Source of the DNA: Oxalobacteraceae bacterium
GTDB lineage: Bacteria; Pseudomonadota; Gammaproteobacteria; Burkholderiales; Burkholderiaceae_D
Assembly: GCA_947454305.1 (NCBI GenBank)
Contig: CANGJE010000022.1
Coordinates: 1 to 35,191, forward strand
Length of the DNA stretch: 35,191 bases
Reading direction: 5' to 3'
In this document: positions 29,140 through 35,191 of the stretch, in pieces
How positions within the stretch are numbered: the stretch's first letter is position 1
How the letters are laid out: each line of letters opens with the position of its first letter
Made by a program: the position numbers and the translations under genes
The notes under the pieces: generated by a model
What the model saw: the letters and a program-made list of their open reading frames with translations, nothing else
Told to the model about the DNA's origin: nothing
The model's database searches: none

Positions 29140-29277
29140 AAGACTACTTTTCACATTATGCACTAGAATTTCGCAGTTCGCTATACAAACAAGTGTGACA
29201 CGATACGCCGGATAAACTCAATTTACTTAGGTTTCGCGCTCTATCAGACAGAGCCCACACTGCCCGAAAAATTACTC

Positions 29278-29835
29278 ATGTCATTGATTTTATTCAATAA
29301 ACCTTATGGCGTCATGAGCCAATTCTCGGCTCATGAAACCCGCAAAACACTCGCTTCGTACATTGATTTGCCGAATGTATACCCGGCTGGACGACTGGAT
29401 GCGGACAGCGAGGGCTTGATGCTGTTAACGGATAACGGCCAGCTACAACAAGAGATCAGTCACCCCGACTACGGCAAGGAAAAAACCTATCTGGTCCAAG
29501 TAGAAGGCACGCCGATTGAAAGCCAACTTCAAGCGCTTAGACAGCCGATTAATTTGGGCGACTTCACAACCCGCGGCAGTAAGGCTGTCACCATCGAATC
29601 ACCCAATTGGTTATGGCAACGCGACCCACCTGTGCGTGAACGCAAAAATATTCCCGTGGCATGGTTAGCGATCACGCTGGCTGAAGGTAAAAATCGTCAG
29701 GTACGACGAATGACCGCAGCCGTTGGCTTACCCACACTCAGACTCATTCGAAGTTCGATTGGCCCCTTCTCTCTCGCCAGCCATCCTCTGTGGCCCGGTG
29801 AGTGGCGAGTCATCAACGAGGAAGAATGGAAATGA
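29278..29835 (+). CDS. rluE: 23S rRNA pseudouridine synthase, RsuA/RluE type
   Basis: A 185-aa pseudouridine synthase without an N-terminal S4 domain, which fits RluE (23S rRNA U2457) better than RsuA or RluB. The start ILFNKPYGVMSQFS is the family's KPxGV motif. The catalytic Asp41 is in AGRLDADSEGLMLLT, and the C-terminal part has LTEGKNRQVRR-like LAEGKNRQVRRMTAAVGLPTLRL (residues about 135-157). The exact target base is a family inference. It is divergent from icd across a gap carrying a palindromic operator. Confidence 0.93.
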   Translation: MSLILFNKPYGVMSQFSAHETRKTLASYIDLPNVYPAGRLDADSEGLMLLTDNGQLQQEISHPDYGKEKTYLVQVEGTPIESQLQALRQPINLGDFTTRGSKAVTIESPNWLWQRDPPVRERKNIPVAWLAITLAEGKNRQVRRMTAAVGLPTLRLIRSSIGPFSLASHPLWPGEWRVINEEEWK

Positions 29836-29991
29836 CGGTGCCGCATTTCGGATTGATGACTTTACTCAGTTAGGTAGCTACGCAGTTACAATTCCAAAAT
29901 AAAAAAATCAAGCTTCATAAGTCACATGCAATTAAACTTGATTAACCAGACGCCTGTTTACGCATTAGCTCAGCAACTCACATCACCAATA

Positions 29992-30423
29992 ATGAAAAAA
30001 ATTCTGTTTGCTGCGCTATGTGCGCAGCTGGTTATCGGCTTTCAAGCGTATGCCCAACAACGGTTTCCTGTCACCACGCTCAACCTCGGTATACATCTGG
30101 TACAAGCGGAAGTCGCGCTACGAGAAGAAGAACGCGCGCAAGGGCTGATGTACCGCGAAAAAATGGGGGCGAATGAAGGTATGGTTTTTCGTTTTCCCGA
30201 AAGCCGAATGGTCTGTATGTGGATGAAAAATACACCACTGCCGCTTTCAGTTGCCTTTATTGACGAGGCTGACACCATTATCAACATCGAAGATATGCAA
30301 CCGCAGACTCAAGATGCTCACTGCACAAAAAAACCAGCACGATATGCTCTGGAAATGAATCAGGGATGGTTCAAACAAAAGAACCTAAAACCCGGCACTA
30401 AGGTTGGCGGTCTACCAAAGTAA
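29992..30423 (+). CDS. Secreted DUF192 family protein
   Basis: A 143-aa protein with a Sec signal peptide (MKKILFAALCAQLVIGFQAYA, cut before QQRFP). The mature domain is DUF192: GLMYREKMGANEGMVFRF, MVCMWMKNTPLPLSVAFID, then a C-terminal ALEMNQGWFKQ. The family is small, periplasmic or secreted, and without an established activity. I take the ATG at 29992 because it gives a standard signal peptide; an upstream ATG at 29926 would bury the signal 22 residues in. It is 156 bases after rluE and is followed at once by a terminator. Confidence 0.9.
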   Translation: MKKILFAALCAQLVIGFQAYAQQRFPVTTLNLGIHLVQAEVALREEERAQGLMYREKMGANEGMVFRFPESRMVCMWMKNTPLPLSVAFIDEADTIINIEDMQPQTQDAHCTKKPARYALEMNQGWFKQKNLKPGTKVGGLPK

Positions 30424-30456
30424 AAAACCCGTCAGGCATTGAACCTAACGGGTTTT
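30424..30456. terminator. Terminator between the DUF192 gene and rpsT
   Basis: AAAACCCGTCAGG pairs with CCTAACGGGTTTT across a seven-base loop with one mismatch. A- and T-tracts let it serve both convergent genes. Confidence 0.85.
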
Positions 30457-30498
30457 AAATACGTTTACTGCTTCACCTGGATAAACCAGGCCGCAAAA

Positions 30499-30762
30499 TT
30501 AAGCCAAGGCTTTGATTGCGGCAGAAAGACGGCTCTTGTGACGAGCTGCTTTGTTTTTGTGAATGATTCTTTTGTCAGCGATACGATCGATTACAGATAC
30601 AGATGCCTGAAAAACCTGAGCAGCGGACGCTTTGTCGCCAGACTCAATAGCTTTACGAACGGCTTTGATCGCGGTGCGAAGCGTCGAGCGCTGACTGGAA
30701 TTATGCGCATTCAGCTTGACAGCTTGCCTAGCGCGCTTACGCGCTTGTGCGGTATTTGCCAT
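30499..30762 (-). CDS. rpsT: 30S ribosomal protein S20
   Basis: S20 binds 16S rRNA early in 30S assembly. The 87-aa basic protein begins [21 protein letters not shown] and has the helical-bundle segments [17 protein letters not shown] and [18 protein letters not shown]. The ATG at 30762 has an AGGAAC ribosome site; a longer frame starting at 30792 would add ten residues foreign to the family. It has its own promoter and is divergent from murJ, the usual arrangement in this group. A 97-residue-scale frame on the opposite strand is its shadow. Confidence 0.98.
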   Translation of the reverse strand: MANTAQARKRARQAVKLNAHNSSQRSTLRTAIKAVRKAIESGDKASAAQVFQASVSVIDRIADKRIIHKNKAARHKSRLSAAIKALA

Positions 30763-30821
30763 GATTTGTTCCTGATATATAGCCGGGAGCACTGCTCCGA
30801 GCGGAATTTCGAAAAACGAAG

Positions 30822-30850
30822 ATTATAGCGGGTTTTAATGACCTGGGCAA
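30822..30850 (-). promoter_or_regulatory. Promoter of rpsT
   Basis: On the minus strand TTGCCC (30850-30845) and a perfect TATAAT (30827-30822) are 17 bases apart. The start near 30815 gives a leader of about 53 bases with a small hairpin GGAGC-AGT-GCTCC (30798-30786). E. coli S20 represses its own translation; the hairpin could serve that, but this is conjecture. Confidence 0.7.
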
Positions 30851-31021
30851 ACTTCTGGCAAGGCTGACAATGGGCTTAGGACAAGCAAAGAGCAAAGATA
30901 AGCGCTGAAATATTTTCTTTTTAAGAATGAACGAACGATTTCAGACCGCAAGATTGATGCTGCTTTGTTAAGCCTCCAGAAACCAGCCTATCCGGCCGAC
31001 CTGCCGCAAAAAGCCTACCGC

Positions 31022-31027
31022 TATAAT
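31022..31027 (+). promoter_or_regulatory. -10 box of murJ placed for a leaderless transcript
   Basis: A perfect TATAAT ends nine bases before the murJ ATG. Transcription usually begins about seven bases after a -10 box, that is at 31034-31036, at or beside the A of the ATG. No ribosome site is present, as expected for a leaderless mRNA. The -35 region is poor. Confidence 0.5.
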
Positions 31028-31035
31028 CGGCTCCC

Positions 31036-32586
31036 ATGAATTTGCACAAAACGCTCGCCACCGTATCTGGCATGACGATGCTCTCCCGCATCACCGGACT
31101 GGTCCGCGAGTTCCTGATCGCCCGAACTTTCGGCGCGTCGGTCTATACCGATGCCTTTTTTGTCGCCTTCCGTATTCCCAATCTACTTAGACGCTTATTT
31201 GCCGAAGGGGCGTTCTCGCAAGCGTTTGTTCCCATACTCGCCGAGTACAAAAGTCAGCGCGGCCCGCGCGCGACTCGCATATTGGCTGACCATGTTGCTA
31301 CCGTCATGTTTTGGGTCTTGTTGGCCACCTCTATCCTCGGCGTGATTGCCTCGCCGGCCATTGTGCTTCTGATGGCTAGTGGCTTTGCGACAGACCCGCT
31401 AGCGATGTCGCTTTCGGTATCGATGACGCGAATTATGTTTCCCTATATTTTGTTTATGTCACTCGTCGCTTTAGCCGGCGGCATACTCAACACATGGCGA
31501 GAATTTCGAGTACCCGCATTCACGCCAGTTTTACTCAATCTCTCATTCATTTTCTGCTCACTCTTAATTGCACCCCGATTGTCGCAGCCAGTTTTCGCTC
31601 TCGCTATTGCCGTGATCATCGGAGGCGTACTGCAACTGGGACTGCAACTCCCAGCGCTGCGCAAAATCGGCATGCTGCCTCGTATTAGTTTGAATCCGTT
31701 TGAGATACTTTCCGACGAAGGTGTTCGCCGCGTACTCAAACAAATGCTACCCGCGACCTTTGCGGTGTCGGCAGCGCAGATTAGCCTGATTATTAATACC
31801 AACATCGCATCACATCTCACTGATGGAAGCGTGTCATGGCTATCGTATGCAGATCGATTAATGGAATTACCCACGGGCTTATTAGGTGTCGCCCTCGGTA
31901 CGATTCTTTTACCGAGCCTATCGCAAGCTAATGCTAGTGGCGATCAACGCGAATACTCTTCCTTGCTCGATTGGGGTCTGCGATTAACCTTTCTGCTGGC
32001 TATGCCTGCTGCAATCGCATTGATGGTTTTATCAGTACCGATTACCACCACCCTATTTCATTACGGACGTTTTGATGCCTTATCGGTCGACATGACAGCA
32101 CAAGCACTGGTCGCTTATGGTGTGGGGCTGATGGGACTGATCTTAGTGAAAATTTTAGCTCCCGGTTTTTATGCAAAACAAGATATCAGTACACCCGTAA
32201 AAATTGGCGTGGGTGTGCTGATAGCAACTCAGCTAATGAATTTAGTTTTTGTACCTTGGATAGCGCATGCAGGACTAGCTTTATCCATTGGATTGGGCGC
32301 GACACTCAACGCATTTTTTCTGTTTGTCATGCTTAGAAAAAATAAAATTTATAAGCCAGAATCAGGCTGGCCTCTTTTTATTATTCAAATCATTGGCGCT
32401 TTATTTATTCTCGCCGGAGTCGGCTTATGGATGGGATCGCAATTTGATTGGATTGCCCTGCATTCAGCACCGTGGACTCGTATCGGATTACTTTTTCTAA
32501 TCATGATCATCTGCGCACTGAGCTATTTCATAGCACTACTTGCGATGGGTTTACGTCTTACAGATTTCAAACGCGAATCAGCGTGA
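31036..32586 (+). CDS. murJ: Lipid II flippase MurJ (MviN)
   Basis: MurJ moves lipid II across the inner membrane for peptidoglycan synthesis. The 516-aa protein is almost entirely membrane-embedded, with about 14 hydrophobic segments. It has the MOP-superfamily start MNLHKTLATVSGMTMLSRITGLVREFLIA (shown here as its first third, then GASVYTDAFFVAFRIPNLLRRLFAEGAFSQAF). The Arg-rich cavity residues of that segment are present, as is SYADRLMELPTGLLGVALGT. The ATG appears to lie at the 5' end of the mRNA (see the -10 box). sirB1 follows after 12 bases. Confidence 0.97.
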   Translation: MNLHKTLATVSGMTMLSRITGLVREFLIARTFGASVYTDAFFVAFRIPNLLRRLFAEGAFSQAFVPILAEYKSQRGPRATRILADHVATVMFWVLLATSILGVIASPAIVLLMASGFATDPLAMSLSVSMTRIMFPYILFMSLVALAGGILNTWREFRVPAFTPVLLNLSFIFCSLLIAPRLSQPVFALAIAVIIGGVLQLGLQLPALRKIGMLPRISLNPFEILSDEGVRRVLKQMLPATFAVSAAQISLIINTNIASHLTDGSVSWLSYADRLMELPTGLLGVALGTILLPSLSQANASGDQREYSSLLDWGLRLTFLLAMPAAIALMVLSVPITTTLFHYGRFDALSVDMTAQALVAYGVGLMGLILVKILAPGFYAKQDISTPVKIGVGVLIATQLMNLVFVPWIAHAGLALSIGLGATLNAFFLFVMLRKNKIYKPESGWPLFIIQIIGALFILAGVGLWMGSQFDWIALHSAPWTRIGLLFLIMIICALSYFIALLAMGLRLTDFKRESA

Positions 32587-32598
32587 AGCACTCCATTC

Positions 32599-33453
32599 AT
32601 GGCCGATTACGACTCGCAACTTAAACCGCTGGATTATTTTTCTTCTTTAGTACAAGAAGAGAATGAAATTCCTTTGTTTGAAGCAGCACTCAGCATTGCG
32701 CAAGATGATGATCCCACGATCGATCTCAATCAATCGCAACTGGAGATGGACAAACTCGCGGTCCGCTTAAAGCGTCGTCTTCCAGAAGATATCGCGCAAA
32801 TACCCAAGTTACGATTATTGAATAATTTTTTCTATCAAGAGCTGGGATTTGGTGGCAATCTAAACGACTACTACAACCCGCATAACAGCTACCTGCATAA
32901 AGTACTTGCTAGCCGACGTGGCATACCGATCTCGCTCGCCGTCATTTACATGGAGCTAGCCAGTCAGATAGGGTTAAACGTGAGGGGGATTTCTTTTCCC
33001 GGCCACTTTCTGATGAAACTCTCAGTCAGCAGCGGCGACATCATTCTTGACCCTGTGAACGGCAACAGCCTTTCACGCGAAGAGCTAGAAGAGAGGCTAG
33101 AACCTTATTTCGCCCAAGGCCGCCATGCAAATGAACCTTCGCTTGCAAGCTATCTCAATGATGCGAGCTCACGAACGATACTGGTGCGCATGCTGCGTAA
33201 CCTCAAAGCTTTATTTACTGAACATCCTCATTGGCAGCAATTTTTAAATGTTCAACAGCGATTAGTGATTTTGCTACCGGATGAAATTACTGAGCGTCGT
33301 GATCGTGGTGTCGCCTTTGCAAATCTAGATTGCCCTAAAGCGGCTTTAAATGATATCGAAGCGTATTTAGCAGAGTGCCCACACGCTTCGGATGCCACCT
33401 TACTGCGTAAACAAGTAGCGCATTTGCGTGAAGCCACACGCAAGCTAAACTAA
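32599..33453 (+). CDS. sirB1: SirB1 family transglutaminase-like/TPR protein
   Basis: A 284-aa soluble protein of the SirB1 family. The N-terminal transglutaminase-like core has LHKVLASRRGIPISLAVIY, GLNVRGISFPGHFLMKL and DIILDPVNGN. The C-terminal part (about residues 185-284) is helical and TPR-like, with RRDRGVAFANLDCPKAALNDIEAYL. Bacterial homologues have no settled biochemical function; the fold suggests a protease or amidotransferase relative. It is probably cotranscribed with murJ (12-base gap). Its 3' end converges on the ABC-F gene with 11 bases between the stops. Confidence 0.9.
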   Translation: MADYDSQLKPLDYFSSLVQEENEIPLFEAALSIAQDDDPTIDLNQSQLEMDKLAVRLKRRLPEDIAQIPKLRLLNNFFYQELGFGGNLNDYYNPHNSYLHKVLASRRGIPISLAVIYMELASQIGLNVRGISFPGHFLMKLSVSSGDIILDPVNGNSLSREELEERLEPYFAQGRHANEPSLASYLNDASSRTILVRMLRNLKALFTEHPHWQQFLNVQQRLVILLPDEITERRDRGVAFANLDCPKAALNDIEAYLAECPHASDATLLRKQVAHLREATRKLN

Positions 33454-33482
33454 TCGTAACAACATCAACTTTTAGTTTTAGC
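33444..33482. repeat. AT-rich inverted repeat across the sirB1/ABC-F gene ends
   Basis: GCTAAACTAA (33444-33453) and TTAGTTTTAGC (33472-33482, one-base bulge) can pair around an 18-base loop. It covers both stop codons of the convergent genes and is the only terminator-like structure there; its stem is weak. Confidence 0.45.
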
Positions 33483-35191
33483 CTCAATAATTTCCCAGCG
33501 CTCTAAACTATTCATCAGTAATTGATCGATTTCAGCAAAACGCTCACTTAGCTTCTGCGCCTCGGCAGGTTCTTTTGCGTACAGGTTAGGATCAGCCAGG
33601 CGCTCAGAAATAGTCGCTTGCTCTGACTCCAGCGCTGCTATCTGCTGCGGTAATTGCTCAAGTTCACGCTGCTCTTTGAAGCTCAGTTTTTTTGCTTTGG
33701 CTGTCGGTTCAGCAGCAAGCTCTTTAGTCTTGACTGCCGTTTTAGCGGCTTCTTTAGTGGATGTACTTTGCGAAGTGCGACTTACGCGTTCCCAATCAGC
33801 ATAACCACCGACATACTCTTTCCAAATACCCTCACCTTCGGCAACGACCACCTGCGTTACTACATTGTCGAGGAAGGTTCGATCGTGACTGACAAGAAAA
33901 ACGGTTCCATCATATTCTTCGAGCAATTGCTCGAGTAACTCTAGCGTATCAATATCCAGATCATTTGTCGGCTCATCCAAAACTAAAACATTCGCAGGCT
34001 TAGCAAATAAACGCGCCAACAATAAACGATTTCTTTCTCCACCAGACAACGTTCTTACCGGTGAACGTGCACGTTCAGGCGCAAAAAGGAAATCGCCCAA
34101 ATACGTCATGACATGCTTGCGCTGACCGTTGATTTCTACCCAGTCACTGCCTGGTGAAATAGTTTCCACCAAACTAGTCTCATCATTTAATTGCTCACGC
34201 ATCTGATCAAAATAGGCCACCTGCAAACGGGAGCCTTGTCGTACCGTACCCGAATCCGGTGTTTCTTCACCCAGTATCAAACGCAGTAACGTGGTCTTTC
34301 CTGCACCATTCACACCAATCAAACCTATCTTGTCGCCGCGTTGAATGATGGCGTTGAAGTGTTTAACGATGAATCGGTTGTCATAGGATTTATCAACATC
34401 GATCAACTCCGCGACAATTTTTCCTGAACGCTCGCCAGCTGCCAGCTCAAGCTTTACTTGGCCTTGTTGATCGCGACGTCGTGAACGTTCCAAACGCAGC
34501 GCTTCCAAACGTCGAACACGACCCTCGTTTCGAGTACGCCTTGCCTCGACGCCTTTGCGTATCCACACTTCTTCTTGCGCAAGGACTTTGTCAAATTTTG
34601 CGCTTTCTATATCCTCGATAGCCTGTTGTTCAATTTTTCGCGTTTGATAAGCCGTGAAATTTCCAGGATAGGATTGCAAGCGACCACGATCGAGTTCAAC
34701 AATACGCGTTGCTACATTGTCGAGAAAGCGTCGGTCATGCGTAATAAATAAAAGACTCCCGCGAAAATCTTGAAGCAAATCCTCTAGCCAGGCAATCGAA
34801 GAAAAATCTAAATGGTTGGTTGGCTCATCCAGTAAAAGTACATCGGGCGCACTCACTAATGCACGTGCCAAAGCGACTCTCTTTTTCATCCCGCCCGAAA
34901 GAGTGCCCACCAGACGCGCACGATCTAAATTTAATTTTTGCAGTGTGGTCTGAACGCGATTCTCTAAATTCCAGCCATCCACCACATCAATACTCGATTG
35001 CAAGTGCTGCATTTTCTCTAAAAGAGCGGAATCATCATCTGTTCCCAGCTGGGAGGTTAGTTGCTCGTATTGAGCAATCAATTCCAGCGCATTCGAAACG
35101 CCCGCTGCAACGGTATCAAATACACTGGCCTGAGGATTAAATTCAGGCTCCTGCGCCACATACGCGATACGCAATCCTTGCTGAAAACTTA
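33465..35191 (-). CDS. uup: ABC-F family ATPase, Uup type (N-terminus beyond window)
   Basis: ABC-F proteins have two fused ATPase domains and no membrane part, and act on ribosomes. Seen, in order: the first domain without its Walker A (outside the window) but with YVAQEPEF, signature LSGGMKKRVALA and Walker B VLLLDEPTNHLD. A charged linker rich in Arg follows. The second domain has GVNGAGKTTLLRL, signature LSGGERNRLLLARL and VLVLDEPTNDLD. A C-terminal coiled-coil extension (about the last 80 residues, with KLSFKEQRELEQLPQQIAAL) marks the Uup subgroup, which binds DNA and affects transposon excision and 50S maturation in E. coli. The frame stays open to the right edge, so about the first 60 residues are missing. 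No complete start is visible. Confidence 0.95.
   Translation of the reverse strand, partial: SFQQGLRIAYVAQEPEFNPQASVFDTVAAGVSNALELIAQYEQLTSQLGTDDDSALLEKMQHLQSSIDVVDGWNLENRVQTTLQKLNLDRARLVGTLSGGMKKRVALARALVSAPDVLLLDEPTNHLDFSSIAWLEDLLQDFRGSLLFITHDRRFLDNVATRIVELDRGRLQSYPGNFTAYQTRKIEQQAIEDIESAKFDKVLAQEEVWIRKGVEARRTRNEGRVRRLEALRLERSRRRDQQGQVKLELAAGERSGKIVAELIDVDKSYDNRFIVKHFNAIIQRGDKIGLIGVNGAGKTTLLRLILGEETPDSGTVRQGSRLQVAYFDQMREQLNDETSLVETISPGSDWVEINGQRKHVMTYLGDFLFAPERARSPVRTLSGGERNRLLLARLFAKPANVLVLDEPTNDLDIDTLELLEQLLEEYDGTVFLVSHDRTFLDNVVTQVVVAEGEGIWKEYVGGYADWERVSRTSQSTSTKEAAKTAVKTKELAAEPTAKAKKLSFKEQRELEQLPQQIAALESEQATISERLADPNLYAKEPAEAQKLSERFAEIDQLLMNSLERWEIIEAKTKS

Noticed and set aside
30439..30828. 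A 129-codon plus-strand frame opposite rpsT
   Set aside because: It is antisense to the well-supported S20 gene and spans its terminator and promoter.

Overview
The window is a stretch of bacterial core chromosome at roughly half GC. Gene content and order point to a betaproteobacterium, probably Burkholderiales-like: ribF-ileS-lspA-coaBC-dut, clpS-clpA next to a cold-shock gene and icd, rpsT divergent from murJ followed by sirB1, and glnE divergent from yhdP-nitrilase-tldD. No rRNA, tRNA, CRISPR array, insertion sequence or phage gene was seen. This lineage call rests on remembered gene order, not on a search.

Layout. 1-164: the first 54 codons of a minus-strand gene whose product carries an F-box-like motif. 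262-8195 (minus): yhdP, a nitrilase-family amidohydrolase, tldD, then aroG, which sits behind a Phe/Tyr-rich leader peptide and a terminator (a probable attenuator). 8299-11037: glnE. 11169-12873: three consecutive small lipoprotein genes (CsgG-like, DUF4810, DUF799/GNA1162-like). 12901-16153: a terminator, a duplicated gap 3' end with a hairpin-rich spacer, then gap and tkt (minus). 16312-17037: rsmE. 17227-24365: ribF, ileS, lspA, coaBC, dut and an M48-like lipoprotein with a degenerate zinc motif. 24473-27090 (minus): clpA and clpS. 27425-27628: a cold-shock protein with a long leader. 27773-29026 (minus): icd, with a perfect palindrome upstream. 29278-30423: an RluE-type pseudouridine synthase and a secreted DUF192 protein. 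30499-30762 (minus): rpsT. 31036-33453: murJ and sirB1. 33465-35191 (minus): an ABC-F ATPase (Uup type), cut by the window edge.

How the genes work together. Most encode housekeeping functions: entry to aromatic amino acid synthesis (aroG), central carbon flow (tkt, gap, icd), nitrogen control (glnE), envelope building (yhdP, lspA, murJ), translation and ribosome modification (ileS, rpsT, rsmE, rluE, ABC-F), cofactor and nucleotide supply (ribF, coaBC, dut) and proteolysis (clpS/clpA, tldD). LspA is the signal peptidase that would process the four lipoproteins encoded here.

The least ordinary items are the aroG attenuator with its overlooked 23-codon leader peptide, the F-box-like fragment at the left edge, the duplicated gap 3' end around a structured 97-bp spacer, the M48 homologue lacking its first zinc-ligand histidine, and the palindromic operator upstream of icd.
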